Assembly (NCBI GenBank): GCA_905221605.1
Contig: CAJNDS010002161.1
Span: forward strand, 19,263-54,262
Origin: Symbiodinium natans
Lineage: Eukaryota; Sar; Dinophyceae; Suessiales; Symbiodiniaceae
DNA: 35,000 nucleotides
Direction of reading: 5' to 3'
Positions 20,296 to 30,847 of the stretch are shown here, piece by piece (within the stretch, counting starts at the first letter, position 1; each line of letters opens with the position of its first letter). A program made the translations under genes and the position numbers. Below the pieces are notes generated by a model. The model had not been told where the DNA came from. It did no database searches and was given only the letters and a program-made list of their open reading frames with translations.

Positions 20296-20760
20296 TCATC
20301 TCAGATCGGCCTCCCTTTGCCTTTCTGGACCTCGGTTCACATGGTCATAGACACCTTGCGAACCCGCGAGACACTGACCTTTACCAAGTTCAGCAAATGT
20401 TTGCAGGATGGCGTCAGCTCCCTTGCCCGCGGCTGTCGCAGCTGTAGGTGGACTTGATGCCGTCGCAGTTGAATGATCCTCCTCCTTTGGCTGGGTCACG
20501 TTCAACTGCTTTCCCTTTGGCGCCTTGGTTGCCACACAGCCCGCAGATTTCGTGCTAACTGCTTTGGTCAGCCAGGAGCAACCCACGTGCTGACTCGCGG
20601 CTGCACCTTTCGATCCTTTCGGAGGGCTTTCGCCCTTCCCACCGCCAGATCCAATAGCATTGGCATATTCATGGGCTTCGTGGCTTCTCCTTGGAGCAAG
20701 TTTGGCAACTTTGCCCGCGCATGCCACCGCACAGGGCTGACTGGGTTCTTGCAGCAGGCC
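20296..20760 (-). CDS. Candidate exon of a low-complexity protein
   Basis: After possible acceptors near 20760 the minus frame reads QPCAVACAGKVAKLAPRRSH, then IGSGGGKGESPPKGSKGAAA, TKAPKGKQLNVTQPKEEDHS and GADAILQTFAELGKGQCLAG, before a stop at 20296. Its Lys/Ala/Gly/Ser bias matches the KEAKDA exon downstream on the same strand, so the two may belong to one gene. The junction is not established, and the intervening 1.2 kb contains repeats. Confidence 0.4.
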   Translation of the reverse strand, partial: GLLQEPSQPCAVACAGKVAKLAPRRSHEAHEYANAIGSGGGKGESPPKGSKGAAASQHVGCSWLTKAVSTKSAGCVATKAPKGKQLNVTQPKEEDHSTATASSPPTAATAAGKGADAILQTFAELGKGQCLAGSQGVYDHVNRGPERQREADLR

Positions 20761-20828
20761 TGGTCGTCGATGCAGGCGCCTCAGCCAAAGAATGAAAGCC
20801 AAAACACGCGCAAGCTTCCCACAAGTTC

Positions 20829-22600
20829 ATGGGCCCCAAGAAGATTTATGCGAGCAAGCAGCCGCAACAGCCGCAACAGCCGTCCCGCTTCCCACCTTTC
20901 CGCCTTTGCCATAAGTTACCCAACGCGTTGAAGATGCTGGAGCTTCCCTGCGCGTTGGGCAAAATCTCAAAGGGCGATCTCGGGTTGGACGAAAGGCGAG
21001 GCACATGGCATGTCTTTAGGCCGAGTCATGTCATCCTCGATTTGCAATTACGCAAAATCCGTGGTCCCGTGGCTTGCCAAGACAAAACTTGGTTCTCGCT
21101 AAGAGAGCCAAGCATGTCTCGCAAACCGCACAATGCTTTCGCTCAGCGCATGCGCCTATCGGCCAGGCGCTCATCCCATTCCACGTTGTGCCAGGGTGCT
21201 TCCACGGGCTGCGCTTGCCATATTATACATGCAAGGTTCATTCATCTACAGGAGGTGTCAACACCTCTGTTGGATGCCATGGTCAACATAAGTTGCACAC
21301 CACACAGCCTGCACCAACTATAAAGCAAGGACATGCTAGGTTCCTGCCCGCCCGACCCCAGCCAACCGCGAACACCAGCAAGCAGCTACGGGGCAAGACC
21401 TCCTTGACTTACCAAATTCAGTCCTTCGCGGCCCGCGCCATCCCTTGCCAAACGTTTTATGCGGGTGGGATCTTCCGGCTTCTTGCGAATCGTTCTCCCC
21501 ATTTTCGCCACTTTCGCCCCACTTGGACACCGCCTCGTGCGTATGCAAGCAGCGCTGGTTTATCGAGCTCCACCTCGGGCTGATGGAAGCTGGTCTTGGA
21601 ATCGAGCTGGTGGCCGTCGAGTTTAATGACCCACGCCGACCTACTCTGAATCATATTGCAGCCCTTAACCCTGTGCAGGAGGTCATCCTCGAATCTGCGA
21701 GCGGCTTCAGGCTGTCCACGGCCATCCTGCAGACACCCCAAATCTTCCAGAATTTTTTTTGCATGCATGGAAGTGGAGGGAGGGGGAGCGAAGGCGCACA
21801 GGAATTAAGGCACAAGCTGCTTCGGGCCTAGCGTGTGGACCTGTAGGTTAACACCCCCCTGACTTCTCCTGAATGGACGGGTGTCGTGGATTTTGGCCAC
21901 TCGCTTCGGCTCTGGAACCCAGGCTTCTTCCTTCTTCTCTGGCACTTCGTCAGCACCACGCCTCTAGCCAGCTTAACGTGGGCTTTAGGGTTCAAAAGGC
22001 GGCACCCCCGCGGCAGAAAAGGCTCACTACTGGGGTGGAGCCTCATATGGAGTTCGAGGTTTGAGGGCAGCATGCGCGCAAACAGGCCTGTAGCGGGCGA
22101 CCACAACGCGATCCTCCGAAAGGCGTACACGAGCAGGCCGATGTGTTCCTGGCTATAAGACTATAAGGGGCATAGCACCCAGACCATTCAAACGAAAAGG
22201 GTTTAGTTAGGTTTATAGGGTTCACAGGACTTCAGATCCGTGCTCATTCGTGCTCTCGCCTTGCTGGTTGTCGTAGTCATCGTGATCATTGAGCTTCTTG
22301 TGCATTTCTAGCACTGCCTCCAGGGAGCACGCAGCTTTCAATCTCGGCTCAGCCATTGTTGGACGAGGCACCGAGTATTTTCGGAGCACATGCTCTCACA
22401 CCTATGCATATTCAAGCAAACGAGTGCAGAGACATGTTACTTTGTTTGTATCCAGGCCGTGCTTACTCGGCCCACTCCATTATTCAGATCGTTGGGTCAC
22501 TGGCATCTGCAGTACCGCCCCTCTCCCCCTACTACAGGGCCTTCTCCTCCCCTCTCATCCCCTCCTCTCCACTCTCGCTCTCCCTCCCCATGAGTAAGTA
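20829..22600. other. Ambiguous zone with open frames on both strands
   Basis: The plus frame at 20829-21323 starts with a good ATG (MGPKKIYASKQPQQPQQPSR) and is open for 164 codons. The plus frame at 21541-21745 resembles a glutathione S-transferase N-terminal domain (AGLGIELVAVEFNDPRRPT, AALNPVQEVILE, SGFRLSTAIL) but lacks the cis-proline expected before ILE. The minus frame over the same bases (21768-21457) is also open and charged. From 21840 to 22600 nothing is convincing; degraded telomere words appear near 22195-22220. The coding strand is not decidable by eye. Confidence 0.3.
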
Positions 22601-22680
22601 CATCCGTCAGCGCCGCCTCACGGGCACTGTCCGTGGCACGCCGGGCAGCCCGGATGCCTGCAACACTCTCCTGCGCAGGA

Positions 22681-23245
22681 GCGAACAATGCTCAGAATGG
22701 ACCCAACGGAGTGAAGTGGATTGACGAGTCTGGCCGCATCTTCCGCGATCCTGTGAGGATATCCAGCGATTCAGCTGAGTGAGCCATTGCGTGTGCCGAC
22801 GGTGCCGACCCACTCCCGTGGCGGGCCGAGTTCCGATGGCATGTTGGTCGACGCACATCCTGTGTTTAGTTGGTCGCGTCCATTTGCCCTCAGAAGTGGG
22901 GAGTGGCCCTCTTTGCGGGGCAGTTGCAGTGCATGTTGTGCCCATGTCTTGGACGTTGGTGCTTTTTGTTCACCCAGCCGTGACGCAGAAGATGTCAAAG
23001 GTCCAGAGATGCCCGTCACAAAACCATGTAAAATGAGATCAAATGCCCTGGGATGGATGATGGATGGGCCCCGGGCCTCTGCACCGTTAGCCGGGGCAAG
23101 AAGTGGAGCTGGGCCAGTGGTCATGCAGCTGCAGCTCCACAGCCCGTCAGGGTCCGATTTCGCGCGAAGGCTCACATTTGAGGACCAAGATGAGCGCTCT
23201 GAGTTTTCTCACTTGAACGCCGCATGGAAAAAATCTGTGTGTTGA
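22681..23245 (+). CDS. Candidate plus-strand gene, two exons, unknown function
   Basis: After a CTCCTGCGCAG acceptor the plus strand reads GANNAQNGPNGVKWIDESGR and then FRDPVRISSDSAE, to a stop at 22780. A GT donor lies within it (CCT-GTGAGG). A second frame ending at 23245 reads, after a strong pyrimidine tract and CACCCAG at about 22979, SRDAEDVKGPEMPVTKPCKM and later SDFARRLTFEDQDERSEFSH before a stop. Composition is coding-like, while the opposite strand is poor here. If real, this is the only gene in the window facing right. No domain is recognised and both junctions are tentative. Confidence 0.4.
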
Positions 23246-24104
23246 TGCAAGGCTACGGCGAACGCGTGAACCTGCAAAAGCAGATGGATCCTTCTTTCCG
23301 TAGCCAGCATCCAGTACGCCCTGCTGCTCGTGGAATGTATACCTGAGTGTCGATTTAAAAACGCGGCCGGTCCGGCAACCATGTCTCTCAAGATGTGGGG
23401 GCTGTCAATCTGAAGGTATTGAAGTGGATGCCCACCCCAGCGCTGTTTCCATGTCTGTTTTTTCCGAAGTTATTCGAACTAAGCTCTGCCATCAACAAGA
23501 CCATAGAGCATAACTCAGTACAAGTGCAACTTCTGAATTGCAGCCATGTGGCAGCAAAGCTTGAGGGGTCACCTGCCCACTGAAGCAAAGCGGATACAAT
23601 GTACCCATGTCGTGCGCTGCAACCTGTGCCCGCTATTTTCACAACTGCCAGCCGAGGTGCCATGAAACATGACTAAGCCCTCAACGTTGAACACAAAACC
23701 TGCGAGCCCCAGGTCCATACCACAACCGCAACCCGAAATACATAGAGACAAAACCCAACAAAGCATCCCATGAAGAAGTAAAGCCTTATTAGTTACCTGA
23801 ACCCACACATCCACAACCCCTTCCCAACCTCTGCAGAGGTGGCCCAGTGGGGCCCATGTGCCCGTCCCCAGGTGCGGTCTCCGCGCGCCTTTCTTTGTGA
23901 CTAAATGGCAAGGAGGGGGGTCGCCCTTTTTGGGGGGGATGAGTTCCTATACTAAGGACTCGTTTTTTTTTTTTTTTTTTTTTTTTTGGGGGGGGGGGGG
24001 GGGGGGCTCCTTGGGGGCTCAGGGCTTCAAGTGAGAACGCGCGCGCTCGTTTCCTGACAATTCGGTCTTGCACTTCTTAGCTGCCTGTAAACTTCATGTG
24101 GCAC
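23246..24104. other. Spacer, no gene recognised
   Basis: Short overlapping frames only. It contains a T25G19 double homopolymer, and at 23838-23885 a tRNA-like pair of motifs (TGGCCCAGTGG, then GGTGCGGTCTCC) that does not fold as a tRNA. Confidence 0.45.
23963..24006. repeat. T25G19 double homopolymer
   Basis: Twenty-five T directly followed by nineteen G on the plus strand. Read on the minus strand it is C19A25, which resembles a poly(A)-tailed insertion end, but no element body is recognisable on its left. Confidence 0.95.
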
Positions 24105-25860
24105 TCATCCACACATGGAGTCTCGGGCGATGACAATGGCTTCGATGTGCACCATCTGCTCGTCCCATTCTTTGCCCGGCAGCAGCGTCGCCCTCATGGC
24201 TGTCAGCAGCGCATCGGGTGCGCTGACGTGGTTGTTCTCCAGCCCTGTGCCGCAAGCGCAGCAGCGCCAGAATCACACTCTTTTGGCACTCTGAAGGTGC
24301 TGTCAAGCTTTGAGTGTGCAACAGTCCCAAGTGCCGGACGTATCCAGCAGCCAGTCCTTACAAGCGTGTCGAAGAAAATCGCTGCGTGAATCTGTCACAC
24401 CCGGCCCAGAACTTCAACAAGCAATAATATATAAACATAAATATTCTTGCAATACTTAACTAGAATAAACAAAGAATCTGAATACCACTTGTAGACGACG
24501 CCTGCGCTCTGCCAAGGCTCCAACGGTGCTTTACTTGAAACGGATAACGGTCATTGGCCACGCATACGGACAGTATCACCGTCGCTGCTCCAAGCTCTGT
24601 CATCCTGCAAGTCGGGAATCCGGCCGGAGGAGGTTAAAGACGGTTAAAGCCTCAAGGGTGTGAGAAAGCCTCCGAGGTCGAGGACCTCTGAGCCCATGAG
24701 TAGGAAGGCATGGGACGCCCTAGAAAAGAATTGGCAGGAAGAAGGGCAAGCCCGTGGTCCAAAGTGCCGCAAAGCGGAGGAGTCCTGCTGTGGCTCAAAT
24801 GGAGCTCGGAAATGGCATAGGGCTGTGCCAGGATCAACTCGGCAATCTGCTCGGCCCCCTCATCGCCCAGATCTTAGTGGAGAGGCGCTGGCATTGATTT
24901 TTCACAGGTTTGGTTTCAGGGCGCAGTGGTCTGGACTCATGAGCGCAAAGCCTTTAAGTAGAACCACAAAAGAACGACATCGGCGAGCAAAACGACCCCG
25001 CGTGCCAACGCAGTCAAAGTTGCCGTTGTTGTAGCAGCGGAGGCTGTGAACACAAACAGGTGGATTTGCCTGCCATGGACAGGATCCAAGGGACGACCAA
25101 GCCAACTCCCCCGGAATTGCATCCGCTGCAACACACCCCAACAATCGGAGACCAGGACCTGTCAAATCTGAATGAATGACTTCGGCTTGGGCTTGTCGGA
25201 AAAAAGTACCCTGTAATGTGGAGGTCCGACATGGCACCACTTCTTACCCAAACCATCGACCCGCGAGCCTGATAGAGTCGCTTCCTTGGCTGCTTTAGGA
25301 CTTCGGACTGCGCAGCTAAATCTATGATTTACCACATATGTATACATATATATATATATGTCCATATATAGATATCTGTTGTAAGTGTGTGTGTGTGTGT
25401 TTATATACTACACATCATGTATTGTAGCATATCGAACAACATACATGTATACATACATACACAGCTCGCGAGAGACAGGGAGACGGCGGGAGACGTATGT
25501 CAGGCCTGAGGTTTTGCAATTGTATGTTGCCGATGTTTGGAGTGCTCCTGTTTGCCGTGAGGGTGGCAGGTACTGCAGTGAAACATAAGACGGCTTTTGC
25601 TTCGGGCTACCAGTCGTAGTGTAGTTTGATGATTTTTACTTAGGGTCTCGGGTTGCAGGCGACATGCAGCCAGGCAGCAGGAACGCCACAAGAATCTTGA
25701 GGCCCTCGGCCGTGAGTTCCGTGGCGCTCACATCAATATTGAAGTACCAGCCTTCGGAGCGGCAGAGCTGAGGCAGTTCGAAGATCGCTTTGTGGCCAGC
25801 TACATTGCCGACACGCTGCTTCACGTGCAGTGAAGATGTGTCACACCAATCCGTTAATCC
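24105..25860 (-). CDS. Leucine-rich-repeat protein (ribonuclease-inhibitor-like LRRs), three exons visible
   Basis: Three minus-strand exons carry LRR patterns. Exon about 25800..25660: EGWYFNIDVSATELTAEGLK and ILVAFL. Exon from about 24874 (after CTAAG) onward: LGDEGAEQIAELILAQPYAI and SELHLSHS, the typical LGDEGA...L...L.L.. repeat. Exon 24244..24105 (after CACAG): GLENNHVSAPDALLTAMRAT and LLPGKEWDEQMVHIEAIVIA, ending in TGA. Together they fit RNI-type LRRs of about 28 residues, used for protein-protein binding. The frame at 25240-24902 (SDLTGPGLRLL) may add another repeat. Introns between the exons were not placed exactly, so order and phase are inferred. The N-terminal exons probably lie above 26 kb. 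The partner protein is unknown. Confidence 0.6.
25337..25462. repeat. AT/GT/CATA microsatellite cluster
   Basis: (AT)n around 25346-25360, (GT)n at 25386-25401 and CATA-type repeats at 25441-25462, all within an AT-rich patch in a spacer of the LRR gene region. Confidence 0.88.
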
Positions 25861-26489
25861 ACTGAAACACATGCGCCACACGGCATGTCACATCTCAGCC
25901 GGCTGCACGGGCGATCTGGCTTTTTGGGGTTCTCCAACTGCTTTTTGATTTCCTGAGGACTCCCCGGTCCCGGAGTTGAGGGCTGAATTTTGGGCATCTT
26001 CCTAGCATCACAAGGGTCTGACACTGATACATGCGCTAACGCCTTCAACATCAGCGATACGATCAGGCCAGACGAAAAAAACAAGTGAGGTGGACACAGC
26101 CGCTTCTTGCAGGGACATGTGTCAGCATAGAGCTCATCTGTAAGAAACTTTGTCATCTTCTTTCCCTGCAGCTTTCGTTGTTGCAGATCCTCGGAATGAC
26201 TGTCCAAGGTCCAGCCAATTCTCACGGAAGCACAGAAACAAATCGACGCCATCCCCACTGTTGTCCCCTCCTGTGCCGGCAAGGCTCCAACCATAATTCG
26301 GCCCCTCGCATAGCAAGGTACGACTGAGCCTTCTCCCTCTGAGCTCCTCGGCAAACAAAGCGGTCGAGATGGGGGGGGGGCACAAAAGCGAGGTCTGCAG
26401 TGGTCCAAGCGACGTGACTCAGCTGATTCCGTCTCCTGCCAGTGTGACAAGACGAACTGCGAGAAGTCAGGAAGACATGCTTTATCATG

Positions 26490-27341
26490 CTTTTTTGCTT
26501 AAGGCGCTGCTCCCCTGACTCTACAATCTCTGCAGCCCAGAGCAGTGCCTCAGCAGCTGGCTTCTCTTTTGGAGCAGCTGCTTTCTCCCGTGGAGCTGAA
26601 GAGTCTGCATCGGCCTCCCCCTTCGGAGGGATGCGTGGCACCCACGGCATCGAGCGCTAGACTTTCACAGAAGCAATCCTATGCCCCCCCTCCCCTTCGG
26701 ACTAGAGCAGAAGGCCCGAGACTTGACGAGCATGCTTCGGGAACTGCACTCCGGCTCATCTTCTACAAAGCCCTTTGCATCAACGGCCGCCTCACTACTC
26801 ACATCTACTCACATTTTCATACTACATACAGGCTGACGGCTGCAGCCTTCAAGCCGAAATTCCATGTGGACAACACTTCAGACTTGACATATGCATCATT
26901 CAGAGGGTTTCAGAGGCTAACAAAAAAAGATGCACCTGGGCGTCGGCCGGCAGGACTTTTGCTCACAGGCGTTTCGGCGGTTCTCCGGCACTGGAGATGC
27001 TGCTTGTACCCGCGCCTCACCATCGCCGCGGCAGGAAACCTGCACCGGGCTGGCCTTGCGCATACATCCCCCAGTGAAGATCGAGGAGGAGGCCAAGTTC
27101 TCAAGGGCGGCTCATCTGCAGAAAGGCTGCAATCTTGCAGTCCTCAAGACATCTCTTCAGGCTCCGTAAAAGCCGATTGTAGAAAGTCCAGGACTTCATC
27201 TTCATCCGGCGACGCTTTGAGGTCTAACGCACGAGCCGCGCCACCTTTGACCACATCGTGTGCTTCAGACCTGGGAAGGCCCAGAGAATCACAGAGACTT
27301 GGGGCACCGTTTGCGGCCTTCCCCCGGCTGAGGCCTAGCAT
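26490..27341 (-). CDS. Candidate exons of a charged low-complexity protein
   Basis: The minus frame at 27341-27144 reads GKAANGAPSLCDSLGLPRSE and ASPDEDEVLDFLQSAFTEPE, with coding-like composition. Around 27050-26945 another frame reads EARVQAASPVPENRRNACEQ. At about 26645-26510 a frame reads VPRIPPKGEADADSSAPREK and EKPAAEALLWAAEIVESGEQ. All face left and may be 5' exons of the LRR gene downstream or an independent gene. No splice sites were fixed and no domain is recognised. Confidence 0.4.
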
Positions 27342-27344
27342 GTA

Positions 27345-28550
27345 GCTGATCTAACCAAAAGGGGATGCTTCAACACACCCTTGCAGTAGTGAATTGAAGA
27401 TGGGTGGAGCATTTTTGTGGGCTTCCTTCCTTATATGTTTGCTGTCGAGTTCACATCGGGAATGGCTAAGTTTGCGGTTTTGGAGGCACGTGGCCGCGCA
27501 ACCGGACCAAACACAGTGACTGTACTCCAGATATTTGGGAGCTTCAAATATGCTACAACGCAAATCGCTGCAGCTTATTCGACAGCTCCACATGCTGCAA
27601 ACTGCAGCGTGTCGAGGTCTCGACCGCACCTTGTCCATGCTCGACCGCTTCAAGTGCGCTGTACAAACTTGCTTGCAGGTTCGGGATGTTCGACGGTCCG
27701 TCAGCTGAAGAAACAACGTGGATTGATTGCAGCATTTCGTTTTGCTCAACAGCCCCACTGGGGGAAACAACTTTACAGCGCGGGTTGAGACGTCCCGAAA
27801 GCGCAGCTCCTCCTTTCGTGCGCAGCTTTCAAGGACTCTCAAGTCAGGGAGCCTATCAAGGCGATCAGTTTAATAGGGTTTGGGTGTTTTGTTGCCGCCT
27901 TTTTTGTGCCCGCCTTGCCCGTTTAGGGGCTTAGGCTTCAGCATTTCGAGACGCTTGATGGCTTGACTTTGTCATAGCACGCCCAGGGAGGGAAGGGAAG
28001 GCGATTGCAACAAAACTAATCCAGGCATTGCATGTTGACGCAAATTTTTTTAAAACGGCGATCGAGGGTTTTTCGGAGGCAAACCCCTACATGCCAGTGG
28101 CGACGGCTCGATCAAAATGCAAGAAACATACATACAGCCGTCTTGGCGGAAAAACCGAGCTCCCCAAACCCCCCCCTTCGGTGAACAAGTAAAGAAAGAC
28201 CCTCCATTCAAACAGGTGGACAGAACCGGCCAGTCGTCGTCAGTATGCTTCCAGCACCTGCGGTATCAATCGGACATGGGTTGTGGGTTGGGATGAACGT
28301 GCACTTAAGCTGAACCTGCTGAACCCTCAACGCTTGTCGCACCCGGCCTGTGTCCGGCACGCAAGGCCGCGCAAATCCCTACAACCCTGAACCCGAAAAG
28401 CACAGTCGAAGTTCAGTTGTTGTAGAGATTGGGGCTGGCTCTTCCTGAGCTGCTGAGGTTCCTGCGTGGTTGGTTGACACGGTCTTCTTCTGGCTTTAGC
28501 TCTTGTGGCTGGTGGAGGCTCTTGCGCTCTTGCGTGGTTGGCAAGGGGCT
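27345..28550. other. Spacer downstream of the QSOX gene, no firm gene
   Basis: At 27540-27740 both strands are open and both translations look helical (minus: ASLYSALEAVEHGQGAVETS; plus: RTLSMLDRFKCAVQTCLQVR), so one may be an exon, but the strand cannot be chosen. From 27940 to 28550 I see nothing beyond short frames. Confidence 0.35.
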
Positions 28551-30847
28551 TTAACTCTTGCGGCTCATGGAACCACAGTCCAACCACCGAGCCCTGAACT
28601 GCCCCGCATGCCTCAAGCACAGGGACGACGGCGGCCAGCGCCGGTCGGTGGCGTTGCACCGGTGCCACGCTGTCACGCGCACGGAGACCGCGTTGTGAAA
28701 TCGCCAGAAGTACAGAACGACCTGCACACCGGGGCTTTACGTACTTTGCTATACCTTTTACTTGTGCAGCTTCTTTCCTCTACGACTCTACGGTAAGGTA
28801 GAGGTCAGAACCAACATCCCAACTCTGACTGGGCAGCGCCTGCTTTCGTGAAGTGAAAGCGAGATCGCGGCCAAAGGAGCCAGCTTCAAAGTTCTTCAGG
28901 AAGTGGCGCCTGCAGTAGTGGCACTTGAAAAACTGCTCCAGAAAGCCATACACGGTCCGCATCATCCTGGGCAGTGCACCAAAAGAGCTTTCGGTTCAGA
29001 TACCCGCATTTGTCCATCTCCTAAATTATTTCTGTGGCTTTCTTGTCAATCTCACTCGCCACTGACATAAAAAGATGTAAAACGCCTCATGACCCAACTC
29101 GGAGAAGAGGTTGCCGGTTGCTATCTACAAGAAGAAATGCCCGGCCAACTGAGAAGACTGAGAAGCACATCCGGGGCGGAAGGAGACAGTGTCAATGGGC
29201 TCTTTCTGGGCAGCTGCTCCAGCCTCAGCCCTTCAGAGGCCAGGGTATGAAGCAAGCTCCACATTCGGCACGTGTCAGAAGCACAAGCTGAAGGCACCGC
29301 GAAGTCTCGCTGGCCCACTTGAGCTATTTGAGTCAGCACTGGGGTTGTCAGTGATTTCCACTCGTCCGCGCAGAGCGAGCTGCCGGCCTCTGTCTGGGAA
29401 GCCCGCACTCGCTGCAGTAGGGCACCATGCAATGCCTGCAATGTCTCGGCCAAACCAAAAGCTGCTGGAATATTCCGGGCCAGCAGCTCTATCCAAGGTT
29501 CCATGACCAGTAGCTGCTGGTGAGAGAACGCATCTGCATTGCCATCATCTCCAATTGGGGCAATCCACTCCTGCAAGACGTGCCTGAGCATGAGCAGTGC
29601 ATCAGTCCATCTCTGTCTGGTTGTGAAGTTGTGCTCGGCATCGTGCCAGCCATTGCCAACTTGGTCGCTGGTCGCCTCTGGGAATTCCGGATGTAGGGCT
29701 GTCAAGTTCGCACAACCAGAAGCTTGCGAATGCTCACCCTCTGCATCGAACAAAGACGACCAAGATGACTTGGAGAGCACTGATGATGGCAGCTGCTCCA
29801 GTAGTAGCTTGAGAACTGGAAACTCTCCAGGAAGGGCGTAGCGTGGTAGCATTTGCCGCAGCTGCGCATCTTTAACTACGTCGACCCAATGCTCGATGGC
29901 ATCATGCACGGCCCGGTTCGGTCCCAGGTACCGGGCAACCAGCAAAGGGTGGCCGGGCCAATTCTGCGTTGCACACAGCTCGTGCTCGGTGGCACAGTTG
30001 ACGGCACCAAAGCGCAGAGTGTTGACCCCACGCTGTCGCAAAACGAGTGCCAGGCGGTAAAGAAGGGGCATAAGCTGCTGGCAGTGCGGGCACCAGTGAA
30101 CAAATACTTTGAAAATCCAAAGCTGTTTGTGAAACACGCCACATTCCTCGGGGCCACTCGGCATCACTCGTTTTCTATGATGTGTGCACTTGTTGGGAAC
30201 CCACCCCGCCATTTTTGAGGGATAAACGCTTGCCGTCTGCCGACCGATTCTCCCAAGAAGAACACTCTCAACCACAACAACCTAAAAACATCCAATCTCG
30301 AAACAAGGTTTACAGACAGAATTCTGCCCAGGTGTCCTCCATTGAATGGAACATATCAGCATCAACATTAATGACGGCCGTGTCAATCAGCAACGGGTTG
30401 CTTTCCACCCGGAGTTCCTCAAAGGGGCAGAACTGGGAATATTGGTTGCAAATCCCCGCGTGGCCGTAGAAGCGTGGCGGGTAGCGGCAGAAGAGCGCCC
30501 GGGCCTCCTTAGCCTCGGGATGCTGGCATGACTTCTCACCAATCTTGTTAGAAAGGGCTTGGAGCTTCCCATCTTCGAAGAGGCCGCAGTCAGCAGTTCT
30601 GCGCGGCTTAGTCTTTGTGCACCTGCTGCCAAGCTCTTCGAAGCGATCAGCCAGATCTGGAGGCTCTTCGCTGAGCTCGTACTCTGGGAGGCCTTCCCTC
30701 TCCAGCTCCACAGTGATGGTAACGCCACCACCGACAGAGGAATCCGAAGAGTTGAGCCAAGTGTTGTCCATCACTTCGCTGGGAATTTCCAGCTCACCCC
30801 ACAAAGATCCCCCACCTTGCTTCACAAGACGGTCCTCCAAAATGGTC
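28551..30847 (-). CDS. Quiescin/QSOX-type FAD-dependent sulfhydryl oxidase, four exons visible
   Basis: Makes disulfides in secretory proteins by passing electrons from thiols through a thioredoxin domain and an Erv/ALR FAD domain to O2. Exon 1 (~30847..30318) has a Cys-containing N-terminal region, then the thioredoxin lead strand LIDTAVINVDADMFHSMEDT. A GT-AG intron 30317..30107 (phase 1) joins TWAEF to LFVHWCPHCQQLMPLLYRLA, giving the WCPHC active site. Exon 2 (30106..29167) continues with the helical linker (RWTDALLMLRHVLQEW) and the first Erv motif (CASDTCRMWSLLHTLA). A GC-AG intron 29166..28967 leads to exon 3 (28966..28792): MMRTVYGFLEQFFKCHYCRR, with the FAD-proximal CxxC. A GT-AG intron 28791..28722 (70 nt) leads to exon 4: VVLYFWRFHNAVSVRV, the Erv HNxVN-like motif (Ser replaces Asn), then WPPSSLC and stop TAA at 28551. 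One thioredoxin domain only, as in plants and protists. Signal peptide not seen. Confidence 0.88.

Noticed and set aside
29189-30218. Plus-strand frames across the QSOX gene
   Set aside because: The minus strand shows thioredoxin and Erv motifs that join across introns; the plus frames have no family features.
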